A stretch of DNA of 64,000 nt from Mesohalobacter halotolerans (lineage in GTDB: Bacteria > Bacteroidota > Bacteroidia > Flavobacteriales > Flavobacteriaceae): assembly GCF_006120725.1 (NCBI RefSeq), contig NZ_SWMU01000003.1, positions 248,001-312,000 on the forward strand. The letters are read 5' to 3'. A program made the position numbers and the translations under genes. The notes beneath the pieces were generated by a model. It worked only from the letters and a program-made list of their open reading frames with translations, made no database searches and had not been told where the DNA came from. Positions 29,077 through 38,925 of the stretch are shown here, piece by piece (the stretch's first letter is position 1; each line of letters opens with the position of its first letter).

Positions 29077-29084
29077 CAAAAGTA
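29077..29084 (-). promoter_or_regulatory. Putative -7 element of the topA promoter
   Basis: Read on the minus strand, TACTTTTG matches TAnnTTTG and lies 21 nt upstream of the chosen topA start. The -33 TTG is not at the ideal distance. Confidence 0.45.
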
Positions 29085-29330
29085 GGCGAAATTTTGAACA
29101 AAAAAATTGAACAGCGTTTTTATCTCAATAAAACATGCTACTAAAATAAATCAAAAGATATATAAATATTTGTATTTTAGTATTTTACACTGATTCTCAA
29201 ATAAGAAATTTTTTTATTTGTTAAATGATAAAAAATTGAATTTAACACCTGTTTAAATAATCTTTGAATTTAAACTTAAATTTAAACATCTATACTTAAA
29301 AATACTCATCTTTGTAAAAACTAAATACGG

Positions 29331-30770
29331 GTGAAAAAAATTGAATGTATCAGTGTCTTTGATATGCTAAAAATTGGTGTTGGGCCATCAAGCTCACACA
29401 CGCTTGGACCATGGAGAGCAGCACAATTTTTTGTTGAAGAATTAAAAGCATTGAAGGCTCTACAAAATATTGACGCAGTCAAAGTAGAACTTTACGGATC
29501 TCTTTCTCTTACAGGCAAAGGTCATGCTACAGATGTGGCAATTGCGTTAGGTTTAATGGGCTTTGATCCCGTAAAAATGCCTATAAAAACCATCGATTCT
29601 GAAATTAATACCTTAAAATCCCAATCTAAACTAATTTTGGGTCAACAACAGTCTATAGATTTTGTTTTTCAAAAAGATATAGAGTTCAAAAGTGAATTTT
29701 TAGATTTTCACCCTAATGGGATAATTTTTAGGGCATTTAAAAACCAAAGACCTATACATCAAGACGCATTTTATTCAATTGGTGGTGGTTTTGTTGTCAA
29801 AGAGGAAAGAAAAAAAGCCAAACAAAAAATAGAAAATTTTAAACATTTTCCATTTTCTATTCAATCTGGTGAAGAATTACTGGCTTTTTGTTCAAAAGAA
29901 AAGAAGAACATTGCTGAAATAGTGCTTGAAAATGAAAAGTCGCTCAGATCTCCAGATGAAATTAATCAAGGCCTGAAGGATATTTGGGATGTAATGTTAG
30001 GTTCTATGTACGTCGGATGCCACACAGGTGGTGAGCTGCCAGGTGGTTTAAATGTTTCGCGAAGAGCTTTAAAAATGAACCAAAATCTATTGGGTGAGCA
30101 TTTTGACACTTACAATGACGCCCAAGAATGGTTACAAACCATAAGACAAACTGAGGTCAAGTTTAGACAAATTTTAAAATGGGTCAGCTGTTTTGCGATT
30201 GCTGTCAATGAGGTAAATGCTTCGTTAGGCCGAGTGGTCACGGCTCCAACAAATGGAAGTGCCGGTACAGTTCCTGCAGTGATGATGTACTATATGACTA
30301 TAGAAAACCATCAAGCCTCTTTTGAGGATCTTAAAGAATTTATGCTTGTTGCCGGTGAGGTAGGCAGTTTGTTTAAAAAAGGAGCAACAATATCTGCAGC
30401 TATGGGTGGATGCCAAGCAGAGATAGGTGTATCTTCTGCTATAGCTGCTGCTGGTTTAACACACGTTATGGGTGGTTCTCCAGAGCAAGTTTTGATGGCT
30501 AGTGAAATAGCCATGGAACATCACTTGGGTTTAACCTGTGACCCTATTGCAGGTTTGGTTCAAATCCCCTGTATAGAACGCAATGCCATGGGTGCTATTA
30601 AAGCCATAAATGCTGCTGAAATTGCAATTGAATCTGATGCTACTAAAGCAAAAGTCCCACTAGACAAAGTCATTAAAACTTTGTGGGAAACAGCTCAAGA
30701 CATGAATCATAAATACAAAGAAACTTCTGAAGGCGGTCTTGCAGTTCAAGTTAATATGAGCGATTGTTAA
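29331..30770 (+). CDS. sdaA: L-serine ammonia-lyase, single-chain iron-sulfur type
   Basis: A 479-residue L-serine dehydratase with both domains in one chain. The N-terminal motif [18 protein letters not shown], the middle [17 protein letters not shown], and the C-terminal cluster-binding cysteines in [18 protein letters not shown] and [16 protein letters not shown] are diagnostic. It carries an oxygen-labile [4Fe-4S] cluster and converts serine to pyruvate and ammonia. A GTG start at 29331 is used: the conserved sequence begins within five residues and no ATG precedes it in frame. Confidence 0.93.
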   Translation: MKKIECISVFDMLKIGVGPSSSHTLGPWRAAQFFVEELKALKALQNIDAVKVELYGSLSLTGKGHATDVAIALGLMGFDPVKMPIKTIDSEINTLKSQSKLILGQQQSIDFVFQKDIEFKSEFLDFHPNGIIFRAFKNQRPIHQDAFYSIGGGFVVKEERKKAKQKIENFKHFPFSIQSGEELLAFCSKEKKNIAEIVLENEKSLRSPDEINQGLKDIWDVMLGSMYVGCHTGGELPGGLNVSRRALKMNQNLLGEHFDTYNDAQEWLQTIRQTEVKFRQILKWVSCFAIAVNEVNASLGRVVTAPTNGSAGTVPAVMMYYMTIENHQASFEDLKEFMLVAGEVGSLFKKGATISAAMGGCQAEIGVSSAIAAAGLTHVMGGSPEQVLMASEIAMEHHLGLTCDPIAGLVQIPCIERNAMGAIKAINAAEIAIESDATKAKVPLDKVIKTLWETAQDMNHKYKETSEGGLAVQVNMSDC

Positions 30771-30784
30771 GATAGCTGTTTTGA

Positions 30785-31210
30785 CTAAGGTTTAATCCTT
30801 GTATCTGCAATATAACTTATCATCCATTGATTGTCTTTCTTTATTAAAGTCAAAACATTAGTGCCAAAATGAGACAATTCACCATTAATGAAAAATTTGT
30901 ATGGAACAGTATATTGAGCAAGATACTCCGTTTCTATAGATTTTATATCAAATATTTTTTCTTCAAAACTCATATTTGCCGGTATAGCTTTTAGCCCATC
31001 AATGAAATCTTTTTTTGTAGAAGTATTAAATGAAGGCACTGTCTCTGGTTGAAAACTATGCAATTTTAAATCATCTATTGTAACACTATCAATAGCTTGT
31101 ATGTCTTTTTGATTGAGGGCTTTAAAAAAATCATGGACTACTTCTTCAGAGGATTGTTCATAAAATGTTGCGGGTATGCTTAATAAAGCTAAAAGGATAA
31201 GAAATTTCAT
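30785..31210 (-). CDS. Secreted NTF2/SnoaL-like small protein
   Basis: A 141-residue protein with a short N-terminal signal peptide and a cone-shaped NTF2-like pattern: EEVVHDFFKALNQKDIQAID at the start and paired strands such as LAQYTVPYKFFINGELSHFG and WMISYIADTRI at the end. Members of this fold in the periplasm of flavobacteria are often annotated as nuclear transport factor 2 family or DUF4440-like. No catalytic residues can be assigned. It ends 15 nt from the convergent serine dehydratase gene. Confidence 0.65.
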   Translation of the reverse strand: MKFLILLALLSIPATFYEQSSEEVVHDFFKALNQKDIQAIDSVTIDDLKLHSFQPETVPSFNTSTKKDFIDGLKAIPANMSFEEKIFDIKSIETEYLAQYTVPYKFFINGELSHFGTNVLTLIKKDNQWMISYIADTRIKP

Positions 31211-31346
31211 ATAACATGTATTAAAGGAATAATCGATTATTATTAATACAATCTAATCTTGAGTAGGTCGATGACTAACCTTAATCAAGGTGTAATTCAA
31301 AACAATAGATTTTGGATTAAAGAGAATTATTTAAAAGTTTAAATCA

Positions 31347-31386
31347 TTAAAAATGCTATCCAAATATACAATATTCGGATAGCATT
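31347..31386 (-). terminator. Rho-independent terminator of the isocitrate dehydrogenase gene
   Basis: AATGCTATCC (31352-31361) and GGATAGCATT (31377-31386) form a 10-bp stem with a 15-nt loop; on the minus strand the stem is followed by TTTT. It lies 20 nt past the stop codon of the gene. Confidence 0.75.
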
Positions 31387-31405
31387 CATTTTATATGTAA
31401 CTTAA

Positions 31406-32839
31406 TTATTGGCCTTGGCCTAAAGAAAAACCGGGTTTGTCATCAAAATAATACAGGTTTTCTGTTTTAATCACATCAAAGCCTTTTGAGATGCATGATG
31501 AATACAGCGCAACCAAGTCGTGAGGGTTTATGTCATCTCCTTCATCACATACAAATCGACAACGCCAATGGTCTGTGCAAAATGTTTGTTTGAAACCTTT
31601 TGGCCAAACTTTTACACCTCTATTGGTGATCATAATTAATTTTAAAACATCGGTTTCTGCTTTAGCGAGCGCATTACCAAACTGTTCAGCATCTGTGTCT
31701 TTCCAATGTATGAAAATATCAACACCTACACTTTTCTTATCATAGGTTTTTCGTTTGTAAGGATGGAATTTAATTTCTGAATTTTGGCTGTAATCTGCTT
31801 TCTTTAATTGTTTTGGCGTTTTACCTAGATTTTTACAAATTTCTTCTGCAAATTCACCAGTATTCACAAGTTTTTTGCTGAGCTTATCTTGATAAATATC
31901 TTTGGTATGGTAGCCGTCTTCCAATGTTTTCAATAAGGTATTTTCTATTTTTTGAGCGATATCTCCATAACCGATATGGTTAAGCATATGAACAGAAGCC
32001 ATGATTAAACCTGAAGGATTGGCAATACCTTGTCCAGCGATATCAGGAGCCGATCCGTGAATGGCTTCAAACATTGCGCATTTTTCACTAATATTACTAG
32101 TCCCACATAAGCCGACAGAGCCTGAAATTTGAGCTGTGACGTCTGATATGATATCGCCATATAGATTTGGTGCAACTATAACATCAAAATCCTCTGGTCG
32201 TTCAGCAAGTTTGGCTGTTCCAATATCGACAATCATGTTGTCACTTTCAATTTCTGGATAGTCTTCTGCTACTTCGTTAAAAACCTTGTGAAACAATCCA
32301 TCGGTTTGTTTCATGATATTATCTTTTGTAAAACAGGTTACGCGTTTTCTGTTATTAGACTTAGCATATTCAAAAGCATAACGACTTATTTTTTCACATC
32401 CCGGTCTAGTGATTAATTTCAGGCATTGCTCGACTTCATCAGTTTGCCGATGCTCGATACCCGCATAGAGATCCTCCTCGTTTTCTCTTATGATGACAAC
32501 ATCCATTTCTGGATGCTTGGTTCTAACATAAGGATGAAAACTCTTACAAGGTCTAACGTTGGCAAACAAATTAAGTGTTTTTCTTAAAGTTACATTCAGA
32601 CTTTTATAACCACTCCCTTGAGGTGTAGTTATTGGTGCTTTAAGTAATATTTTATTGTTTAAAATGGTTTGCCAACTCTCTGGTGCTATGCCTGAAGTAT
32701 TGCCCGCTAAGTATTGTTGTTTTCCAATACTGATTTCCTCGTACTTAAGGGGTGCTTTGACATAATTTAAAATTTTTAATGTGGCATCCATTATTTCTGG
32801 GCCAATGCCATCGCCCTTTGCAATTGTAATTGGTGTCAT
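31406..32839 (-). CDS. icd: NADP-dependent isocitrate dehydrogenase, Thermus/Rickettsia-type
   Basis: A 477-residue member of the isocitrate/isopropylmalate dehydrogenase family. The N-terminal ITIAKGDGIGPEIMDATL, the substrate-binding ANVRPCKSFHPYVRTKHP and ENEEDLYAGIEHR, and the metal/cofactor region DVIVAPNLYGDIISD and EAIHGSAPDIAGQGIANPSG are clear. The extra C-terminal domain of about 140 residues (DIFIHWKDTDAEQFGNALAK onward) places it in the longer Thermus/Rickettsia-like group rather than the E. coli type. It makes 2-oxoglutarate in the TCA cycle. Monocistronic with its own terminator; a LysR gene lies upstream. Confidence 0.88.
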   Translation of the reverse strand: MTPITIAKGDGIGPEIMDATLKILNYVKAPLKYEEISIGKQQYLAGNTSGIAPESWQTILNNKILLKAPITTPQGSGYKSLNVTLRKTLNLFANVRPCKSFHPYVRTKHPEMDVVIIRENEEDLYAGIEHRQTDEVEQCLKLITRPGCEKISRYAFEYAKSNNRKRVTCFTKDNIMKQTDGLFHKVFNEVAEDYPEIESDNMIVDIGTAKLAERPEDFDVIVAPNLYGDIISDVTAQISGSVGLCGTSNISEKCAMFEAIHGSAPDIAGQGIANPSGLIMASVHMLNHIGYGDIAQKIENTLLKTLEDGYHTKDIYQDKLSKKLVNTGEFAEEICKNLGKTPKQLKKADYSQNSEIKFHPYKRKTYDKKSVGVDIFIHWKDTDAEQFGNALAKAETDVLKLIMITNRGVKVWPKGFKQTFCTDHWRCRFVCDEGDDINPHDLVALYSSCISKGFDVIKTENLYYFDDKPGFSLGQGQ

Positions 32840-32930
32840 GGTTTAGTTTTTCAGCAAAACTAAAAATAAATAACAATAAGTTTTTATTTATATATACAAA
32901 CATATATATTAATATATTTTATATAATTGC

Positions 32931-33863
32931 TTAAAGTGAGCTTATATAATCTTCATACCAATTGAATTTATTGTCGATGATATCATGTTTTTCTTTTTTG
33001 ATAAAATCAAGGTAAGCCTGAGCCACAGGTGAAAGCTTTTTACTTTTTAACCAAATTAAATTCCACTCTGTTGTAATGGGACATTTTTTTGAGGGCACAA
33101 CTTTAACAATGTTGTTTAGCAGTGCATTCTTCAAGCCAATTATTGGCATCAATGACACTCCAAGTCCTGCGATAACGGCTTGTTTTACAGCTTCATTAGA
33201 GGTTAATTCAAGCCTTTTACCGACTGGAAAATCATAAGATTTCATATAAGTCTCCATGGCATGTCGTGTGGCAGAGCCATATTCTCTAAAGATAAGTGGT
33301 ACCTTCTTTAAGGCGTTGAGGTTGTTTTTGTATTGGAAATCATAGTCTTGATTTGCTACCCATAAAAGTGTATTTGGCATTAGAGGTTCACTTTTTACGT
33401 CTATGTGAGATGGCAGTGTAGAAACCAAAGCAAAATCTACAGCATTATCCTCTAAAGATTTGACAACTTTAAGTTTATTGGTCACGTCCATATTCAATTC
33501 TATGCCAGGGTGCTCATTTACAAATTCATTTAAGAAATAAGGCATGACGTATTTTCCGGTGGACACTACAGATATTTTTAACTGACCTACCAACTGTCCT
33601 TTAAAGGCAAGAGTTTTGTAATTAATATCATTGACTTCCTTGAGAATTTTTTTTGAAGATTCTACAATTTCATGACCAAACTCAGTAATATGTATTTGGC
33701 GACCAATGACTTCTATTAGAGGTATTTCAAATTGATCTTGGAGATTTTTAAGCTGAATAGAGACCGCAGGTTGAGACAAATGCAAAGCTTCGGAGGCTTT
33801 TGTAACACTTTTGAGTTCGGCGACTTTTACAAATACTTGTAATTGATGTAAAGTATAATTCAT
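32931..33863 (-). CDS. LysR-family transcriptional regulator
   Basis: A 310-residue LysR regulator. The winged helix-turn-helix is at the N-terminus (LHQLQVFVKVAELKSVTKAS, LHLSQPAVSIQLKNLQ), and the periplasmic-binding-like effector domain follows (LKISVVSTGKYVMPYFL, NEAVKQAVIAGLGVSLMPI). The overall look is of the CbbR/CysB-like branch. It is divergent from the hypothetical gene at 33943, which is therefore its most likely target by the usual LysR arrangement. Effector unknown. Confidence 0.88.
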   Translation of the reverse strand: MNYTLHQLQVFVKVAELKSVTKASEALHLSQPAVSIQLKNLQDQFEIPLIEVIGRQIHITEFGHEIVESSKKILKEVNDINYKTLAFKGQLVGQLKISVVSTGKYVMPYFLNEFVNEHPGIELNMDVTNKLKVVKSLEDNAVDFALVSTLPSHIDVKSEPLMPNTLLWVANQDYDFQYKNNLNALKKVPLIFREYGSATRHAMETYMKSYDFPVGKRLELTSNEAVKQAVIAGLGVSLMPIIGLKNALLNNIVKVVPSKKCPITTEWNLIWLKSKKLSPVAQAYLDFIKKEKHDIIDNKFNWYEDYISSL

Positions 33864-33942
33864 TGTGTTTATTTATGCTCTAAATTAAAAGTATAAATAT
33901 AATTAAATGCTTTAAATGTTACAAATTTGTGATTAAAAATTT

Positions 33943-34434
33943 ATGGCTTGGTTATTCAAATTTAGATCTACAAAACGACTTTTTCTGTTATGTCCAACAT
34001 GGTTCTTAGAGCCTAAGTTAAGAAAGGAATATAAAGATAATCCCTTTTTTCTCACCTCTCTTGGTGGTTCATTCTCTTTCGATAGAATACAAATTCAACA
34101 AATTAAATCTCTGGTATGTGACAAAGGAGTCCGAAAAATTTGTATTGTCGCCAATCCTCAATGCAAGTTTATACAAAATATCATAAAACCAGAGTCATTG
34201 TATAGTACAACAACAGAAGAACTATTGGCTAAAATATACCATAAAAAATATGACGATATTCAAAATGAAAAATCTTTTAAGGATAAGTGTCTAAGGTTGT
34301 CTATTTTACATGCTGAATTCCAAATAGCTGTTTTGAGGAGTAAGCCCGACATTTCATCTTTATTTGAAGATTACAATTTGGAGATATCAATCGTCATCAA
34401 CCATACACCTGAAGTTACTCGAACCAAAGGATAA
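33943..34434 (+). CDS. Hypothetical protein, weakly carbonic-anhydrase-like
   Basis: A 163-residue cytosolic protein with no signal peptide. I do not recognise the family with confidence. The order SLGGSFSFDRIQIQQIKSLV then KGVRKICIVANPQCKF resembles the core of beta-carbonic anhydrases (a GG-S turn, a helix, then a strand ending in a His-x-x-Cys zinc site), but the histidine position is Asn and no other zinc ligands are apparent. It is divergent from the LysR gene and precedes the hemolysin III-like gene. If related, it has probably lost zinc. Confidence 0.5.
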   Translation: MAWLFKFRSTKRLFLLCPTWFLEPKLRKEYKDNPFFLTSLGGSFSFDRIQIQQIKSLVCDKGVRKICIVANPQCKFIQNIIKPESLYSTTTEELLAKIYHKKYDDIQNEKSFKDKCLRLSILHAEFQIAVLRSKPDISSLFEDYNLEISIVINHTPEVTRTKG

Positions 34435-34529
34435 TTTTTTTGAGGACTTTATCATTCATTTAAAATCAACCGCTTTTTATAGAAGGTTTGGTATGACTAT
34501 AATTTAAAGTATTTTCGCTGAAAAAATTT

Positions 34530-35156
34530 TTGAGCGCAATTCAGTCTAAACACGAAGAGTTTCTAAACACATTTACGCATGGTTTAGGCATTGTATTATC
34601 TTTTTTGGGTCTCCTCGTTTTAGTCTCAAATTATGATGAGGAAAAAATAGATTTTTTATATGTATTAATTTATGGATTAAGTTTGATATTGCTCTACAGT
34701 GCTTCAACAATATACCATAGCGTAAATCATAAAGCCTATAAAGCATTATTGAGAAAACTTGACCATATCAGCATTTATATTCTAATATCAGGAACTTATA
34801 CACCCATTTGTACTTCAGTTTTAAAAGATAGCTATGGATTATTAATATTAAGCATAGTCTGGTCTTTAACATTACTTGGGCTCATATTAAAACTATTTTT
34901 TACCGGAAGATTTGAAAAAATATCGCTTCTACTCTATCTAATTATGGGTTGGCTCATAATTATAGATATTGATGTGTTTTATCAAAATGTAGAGGGCATA
35001 ACTTTATGGTTTTTGGGCTTAGGAGGATTTTTTTATACCTCTGGAATTTTATTTTATGTGATGCATAATCTAAAATATCATCACGTCATTTGGCATGTGT
35101 TTGTTTTATTGGGCAGTTTCTTTCATTACTTAATGGTGCTGCAAGTCATTACTTAG
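34530..35156 (+). CDS. Hemolysin III family (PAQR/YqfA-like) membrane protein
   Basis: A 208-residue seven-helix membrane protein. Conserved PAQR/hemolysin III residues are present: EEFLNTFTHGLG near the N-terminus, SASTIYHSVNH, LDHISIYILISGTYTP and, at the C-terminus, YHHVIWHVFVLLGSFFHY, providing the Ser/Asp/His zinc-site residues. Function in bacteria is uncertain (membrane-lipid or fluidity sensing has been proposed). The start is a TTG at 34530; the conserved region begins within ten residues and there is no in-frame ATG nearby. The last 8 nt overlap the convergent gene. Confidence 0.88.
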   Translation: MSAIQSKHEEFLNTFTHGLGIVLSFLGLLVLVSNYDEEKIDFLYVLIYGLSLILLYSASTIYHSVNHKAYKALLRKLDHISIYILISGTYTPICTSVLKDSYGLLILSIVWSLTLLGLILKLFFTGRFEKISLLLYLIMGWLIIIDIDVFYQNVEGITLWFLGLGGFFYTSGILFYVMHNLKYHHVIWHVFVLLGSFFHYLMVLQVIT

Positions 35157-35808
35157 AATCTTTAATCATATTTATAGCTTGCGTAAAATTTTCTTCAAAC
35201 TTGTATTGAAACAAATTTGGGAAAGTTGGAGTAGGTTTTATAATATCTATGATCTTTTTTTCTGCATTGGTCAAAATTATAGTTGGCAGACCAAGTGCAT
35301 GCTTAAGCATTCTGACCGTATGTTCATCCCGATTTCGCAATTCATTGACATAGAGTATTTCAGTTTTTTTATGAAACAACTTTCTCATGCGACGCGCTTT
35401 TTTTCTACTGCCCCAAATGAGACACAAAAAGTCAATTTTGTCGTGAAGTACCTCAACATAACTATTGTAAAGCTCAATTTCTTCTTGAATTGGGCCTGAC
35501 CAATCCGCATAAGTCAAAAGAACTAAGGGTTTCTCAAAATCTCCTAAGTTGTTTTTTTTGCGATTAAAGCAATCAACATTAAAGTCATCGAGATACGAGC
35601 CAATCAGTTTTTGATTTATAAAATCTTTATACAGTCTTGCAACTTCAGGATAATCATTTGCAGCTTTAGCTTTCTTGATCTTGTACTTATAATGGTTAAT
35701 GTTTGTAGCTATCTGTTCTGAAAAGTAAACTTTAGATGAAAATTGATTTTGAGAATAGCTTTGACAAAAACTCCATACAAGAATACATATGAAGAAAATT
35801 CTTTTCAT
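35149..35808 (-). CDS. Secreted thioredoxin-fold protein lacking the active-site cysteines
   Basis: A 219-residue protein with an N-terminal signal peptide (ending near SYSQ). The segment KPLVLLTYADWSGPIQEEI (93-111) aligns with the active-site strand and helix of periplasmic thioredoxins, but the WCxxC motif reads Trp103-Ser104-Gly-Pro-Ile107. The cis-proline region is kept (HALGLPTIILTNAEKKII). The only cysteine outside the signal peptide and the core is Cys80, plus one in strand FLCLIWG. So the fold looks intact and dithiol chemistry lost. Role unknown; possibly a chaperone-like or binding function. Confidence 0.65.
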   Translation of the reverse strand: MKRIFFICILVWSFCQSYSQNQFSSKVYFSEQIATNINHYKYKIKKAKAANDYPEVARLYKDFINQKLIGSYLDDFNVDCFNRKKNNLGDFEKPLVLLTYADWSGPIQEEIELYNSYVEVLHDKIDFLCLIWGSRKKARRMRKLFHKKTEILYVNELRNRDEHTVRMLKHALGLPTIILTNAEKKIIDIIKPTPTFPNLFQYKFEENFTQAINMIKDSK

Positions 35809-35858
35809 CTTAGGTTGGTTTATTTCAAATGTAATAAAAAGAAACAGTAAAAGTCTTA

Positions 35859-36914
35859 TTATTGCTCTTCTTTGTTAAAATAGACTAAATAGTAATACAT
35901 CTGACGGTCTTCATCCCAGCCTTTTTCAATGTATTTTTCTGCCGTTTCTGAATTGACAAAATCCATTTTGATTTGCACATTGGTATCGAGATTGATAACG
36001 TTTTTCATCTTTTTACGGGCTGAAGTCACCGCGGTATTTGAAATAGGAAAATTAGATAAATCTTCAATATTATATTTTGGGGCTTTATCGGTTTTGTAGT
36101 TTTTAAATTCCGGATGTAATTGTGGATTGTCTAAAACTTCGTTGAGAAATTTAGACTCTTCAAAATCTTCATTGCTCGCAAAATGGTTGACGGCTTTATT
36201 CATAAACATCATTTCTTGTTGCTTATCTTCTGCAGGTCTTACGACATCTTTGGCAAAATTCTCACAGAACTTAAGATACTTTTTGGTATAGAAATTTTCG
36301 TCAGCGAAAAAGTCAATCCCAAGAAATTCTTCTAACCAATATTTGGTGTCGTATTTATTAGAATCTATCGATAATACTTTATAGCCTGTTTCTTTTTCTA
36401 CGTTTAAAATCAATGCGCCTTTGTCTAATTTATTAAGGTGAACGCCTTGCTCAAGTCGAGGTTTTAAGTTGTCTTGATTTTTATCAAACTGCAAAAAATC
36501 GTGTTTTAATTCGCTTTTAAAAATCCCAATAGCTTCAACTTTTTGGTTATCAACCAACACATTTTCAAGATAAGTTACGTAAACTTCTCCGCTCTTGATG
36601 TGCTGATGTTTAGATTGTTCAAATAAATATTTGGTGATCTGTTTTGAAATGTCGTGAAGTTCTAAAGGATTATTAAATCCCTTACGAATCATTTGGTATA
36701 AATCGTGAAATTCTAAATCGGCTTCGTGCTTAAATTGATAGTAATTTTCTTCTTTATCTCTAAAAGGTTTAAAAAAATATTCTTTTAATAGAGGCATTAA
36801 TTCATCATCGACTGTAAAAGGATCTTTAGACAAAAAATAGTTTTCATTACGGCTTTTGTTGCCAACGCGATGAATTGATAAGTGCTCGATTTGAGCAGAA
36901 TACAGATTTAACAT
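35859..36914 (-). CDS. Nucleoid-associated protein (NdpA/YejK-like)
   Basis: A 351-residue member of the nucleoid-associated NdpA family (Pfam PF04245), frequent in Bacteroidota. The pattern includes IEHLSIHRVGNKSRNENYF at the N-terminus, SGEVYVTYLENVLVDNQKVE and ALILNVEKETGYKVLSID in the core, and NFAKDVVRPAEDKQQEM further on. E. coli YejK is found on the nucleoid; a function in flavobacteria is not known. It lies 9 nt downstream of yidC. Confidence 0.8.
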   Translation of the reverse strand: MLNLYSAQIEHLSIHRVGNKSRNENYFLSKDPFTVDDELMPLLKEYFFKPFRDKEENYYQFKHEADLEFHDLYQMIRKGFNNPLELHDISKQITKYLFEQSKHQHIKSGEVYVTYLENVLVDNQKVEAIGIFKSELKHDFLQFDKNQDNLKPRLEQGVHLNKLDKGALILNVEKETGYKVLSIDSNKYDTKYWLEEFLGIDFFADENFYTKKYLKFCENFAKDVVRPAEDKQQEMMFMNKAVNHFASNEDFEESKFLNEVLDNPQLHPEFKNYKTDKAPKYNIEDLSNFPISNTAVTSARKKMKNVINLDTNVQIKMDFVNSETAEKYIEKGWDEDRQMYYYLVYFNKEEQ

Positions 36915-36923
36915 GAAAGCATT

Positions 36924-38813
36924 TTATTTGTTGTTCAACTTTTTGCGTTCTTCAGCTTGCTTCATCATTTCCTGCATCTTCTTCGCAAATTTTCCTTTTT
37001 TCTTAGGCTTCTTTTTATTGGCTTCAATCTTGGCCAAAATTTTCTTATCGTCAATAATGTAATTTTTTATGACCAGCATAATGCCGATGGTAATTAGATT
37101 TGAGATGAAGTAATATAAAGAAAGACCACTGGCATAATTATTAAAGAAAACCAGCATAACTACCGGAGAAATGTACATGATCACTTTCATGTTGGGCATA
37201 CCGGGCTGAGAAGTTTGCATGTTTTGACCTGTAGTCATCGTCATATAAAAGAAAATCGCAATCGAGGCTAAAATTGGAAATAAACTTATATGATTTCCAT
37301 ATACCCAAGATATCAATGGTATGTATGTATCCCATTCATAAATGGTATCATAACTAGATAAATCTTTTGCCCAAAGAAAACTTTTTTGCCTTAATTCAAA
37401 AGCACTTGGGAAAAATTGAAACAAAGCATAAAACACTGGGATTTGTAATAAAGCCGGCAAACACCCACTCATCGGACTCACGCCGGTTTTACTGTAAAGT
37501 GCCATCGTTTCTTGTTGACGTTTCATGGCATTGTCCTTATGCTTTTCATTAATCTCATTGATTTCAGGTCGCAAGACTTTCATTTTAGCCTGAGAGAGAT
37601 AGGACTTGTACAATATCGGCGAAAGCACTATTCTCACCACGATGGTCATCAAAATAATGGCTAAACCATAATTCCCTAAAAATCCACTTAGGATCCCAAA
37701 AAATGGAATAAAAATATTTTCGTTTATCCAACCAAAAATTCCCCAGCCTGTAGGCACAATTTCGTTTAAATTTCTATCGTATTGTTTAAGAACTTTATAA
37801 TCTGCCGGTCCGTAGTAAAAGTTCATAGACTCAGCAATTTCACCATTTTTGAATTTGATAGGCATTTGAGATTCAAAAGATTTGGTATAAAGCGTATCTA
37901 CTTGTTCGTCTTGAACTAAATTTTTTGATATCATTTTAGCTTTTTCAAAAGGCTGGTCATTGAGCAAGATACTGGTGAAAAAGTGTTGTTTATAAGCAAT
38001 CCAATCTACATCCGAATCTTCTTCTTCAGCCACATCGCCCTGACCAGTATAGTCGTCTTTATCACCTTCGTATTGATAAACAATCTCTGTATAACGATTT
38101 TCATAGGAAATACTTTTAGCATGACGAAATCCTTTTAAAAACCAATTCAGTTGAGGTTCTTGAGGGGAGTTAACCACTTCCTTTAAGCCCTGTGAGTAAA
38201 TATCAAAATCCAACATATAATCGTTAGAATTCATCTGATAAACATATTCAAGATATTGATCTTCTGAAACTTTAAGTTTCATTGATAAGCGTTGACCGTT
38301 ATCGGTTTGGGTCAATTCTGGTGTAAAATAGTAATCTGTTGTATTTATAATACGACCAGACTTGTCTTGAAATTGGATATTGAATTTTGTATTGTTGTCT
38401 TTGACTAAAAAGACGGGATCTCCTTTGTAGGTATCAAATTGTTTCATTTTAGCCTCCACAACTTGACCGCCTTTGTTGGCAATTTTAAGTTGTAAAACTT
38501 CATTTTCAATAGTTGTTATCTCATCATTGGCATTGATATTGGCATAATCAAAACTGCCTTTTAAATTTTGAAGTTGATTATTTTTTATTGAATCGATCTG
38601 AGGTATTTTTTGCTCCTGACTTTCAGAAGGTTGTGCTATACTGGATTTGTCTTGAGACTGCGGTTGAACTTCTTCGGTTTGCTTAGGTTCTGCTTTAGGC
38701 GTATCTTCAGTGAGATTATCTTGTTGCGTATAAATCATCCAAAAGAGCAAGCCAACTATCAATACATACCCTATAATAGTATTTATATCTACTTTTTTAT
38801 TTTTCATTTTCAA
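36924..38813 (-). CDS. yidC: Membrane protein insertase YidC
   Basis: A 629-residue YidC/Oxa1 insertase of the long Gram-negative type: an N-terminal membrane helix (residues about 10-27), an Asp/Gln-rich linker, a periplasmic beta-sandwich domain (about 90-350) and the five-helix insertase core starting with WGIFGWINENIFIPFFGIL. The hydrophilic groove residue is in MTIVVRIVLSPILYKSYLSQ. A Lys-rich tail (KKPKKKGKFAKKMQEMMKQ) follows. It inserts and folds inner-membrane proteins, alone or with SecYEG. A start two codons later is equally possible. Confidence 0.95.
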   Translation of the reverse strand: MKMKNKKVDINTIIGYVLIVGLLFWMIYTQQDNLTEDTPKAEPKQTEEVQPQSQDKSSIAQPSESQEQKIPQIDSIKNNQLQNLKGSFDYANINANDEITTIENEVLQLKIANKGGQVVEAKMKQFDTYKGDPVFLVKDNNTKFNIQFQDKSGRIINTTDYYFTPELTQTDNGQRLSMKLKVSEDQYLEYVYQMNSNDYMLDFDIYSQGLKEVVNSPQEPQLNWFLKGFRHAKSISYENRYTEIVYQYEGDKDDYTGQGDVAEEEDSDVDWIAYKQHFFTSILLNDQPFEKAKMISKNLVQDEQVDTLYTKSFESQMPIKFKNGEIAESMNFYYGPADYKVLKQYDRNLNEIVPTGWGIFGWINENIFIPFFGILSGFLGNYGLAIILMTIVVRIVLSPILYKSYLSQAKMKVLRPEINEINEKHKDNAMKRQQETMALYSKTGVSPMSGCLPALLQIPVFYALFQFFPSAFELRQKSFLWAKDLSSYDTIYEWDTYIPLISWVYGNHISLFPILASIAIFFYMTMTTGQNMQTSQPGMPNMKVIMYISPVVMLVFFNNYASGLSLYYFISNLITIGIMLVIKNYIIDDKKILAKIEANKKKPKKKGKFAKKMQEMMKQAEERKKLNNK

Positions 38814-38925
38814 TAATTAATTAACAACCTGCAAAAATCAACAATTTGTTTGAAATAAGCAGGATTTAAGGTTTAAATCTTCAGATAAAGAATGTTGAGA
38901 TAAATTTTAAAATCATGATATAGTA

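Noticed and set aside
29300-29330. Promoter of sdaA around CATCTTTG at 29307-29314
   Set aside because: It differs from TAnnTTTG in the first base and has no matching -33 element; not strong enough to list.
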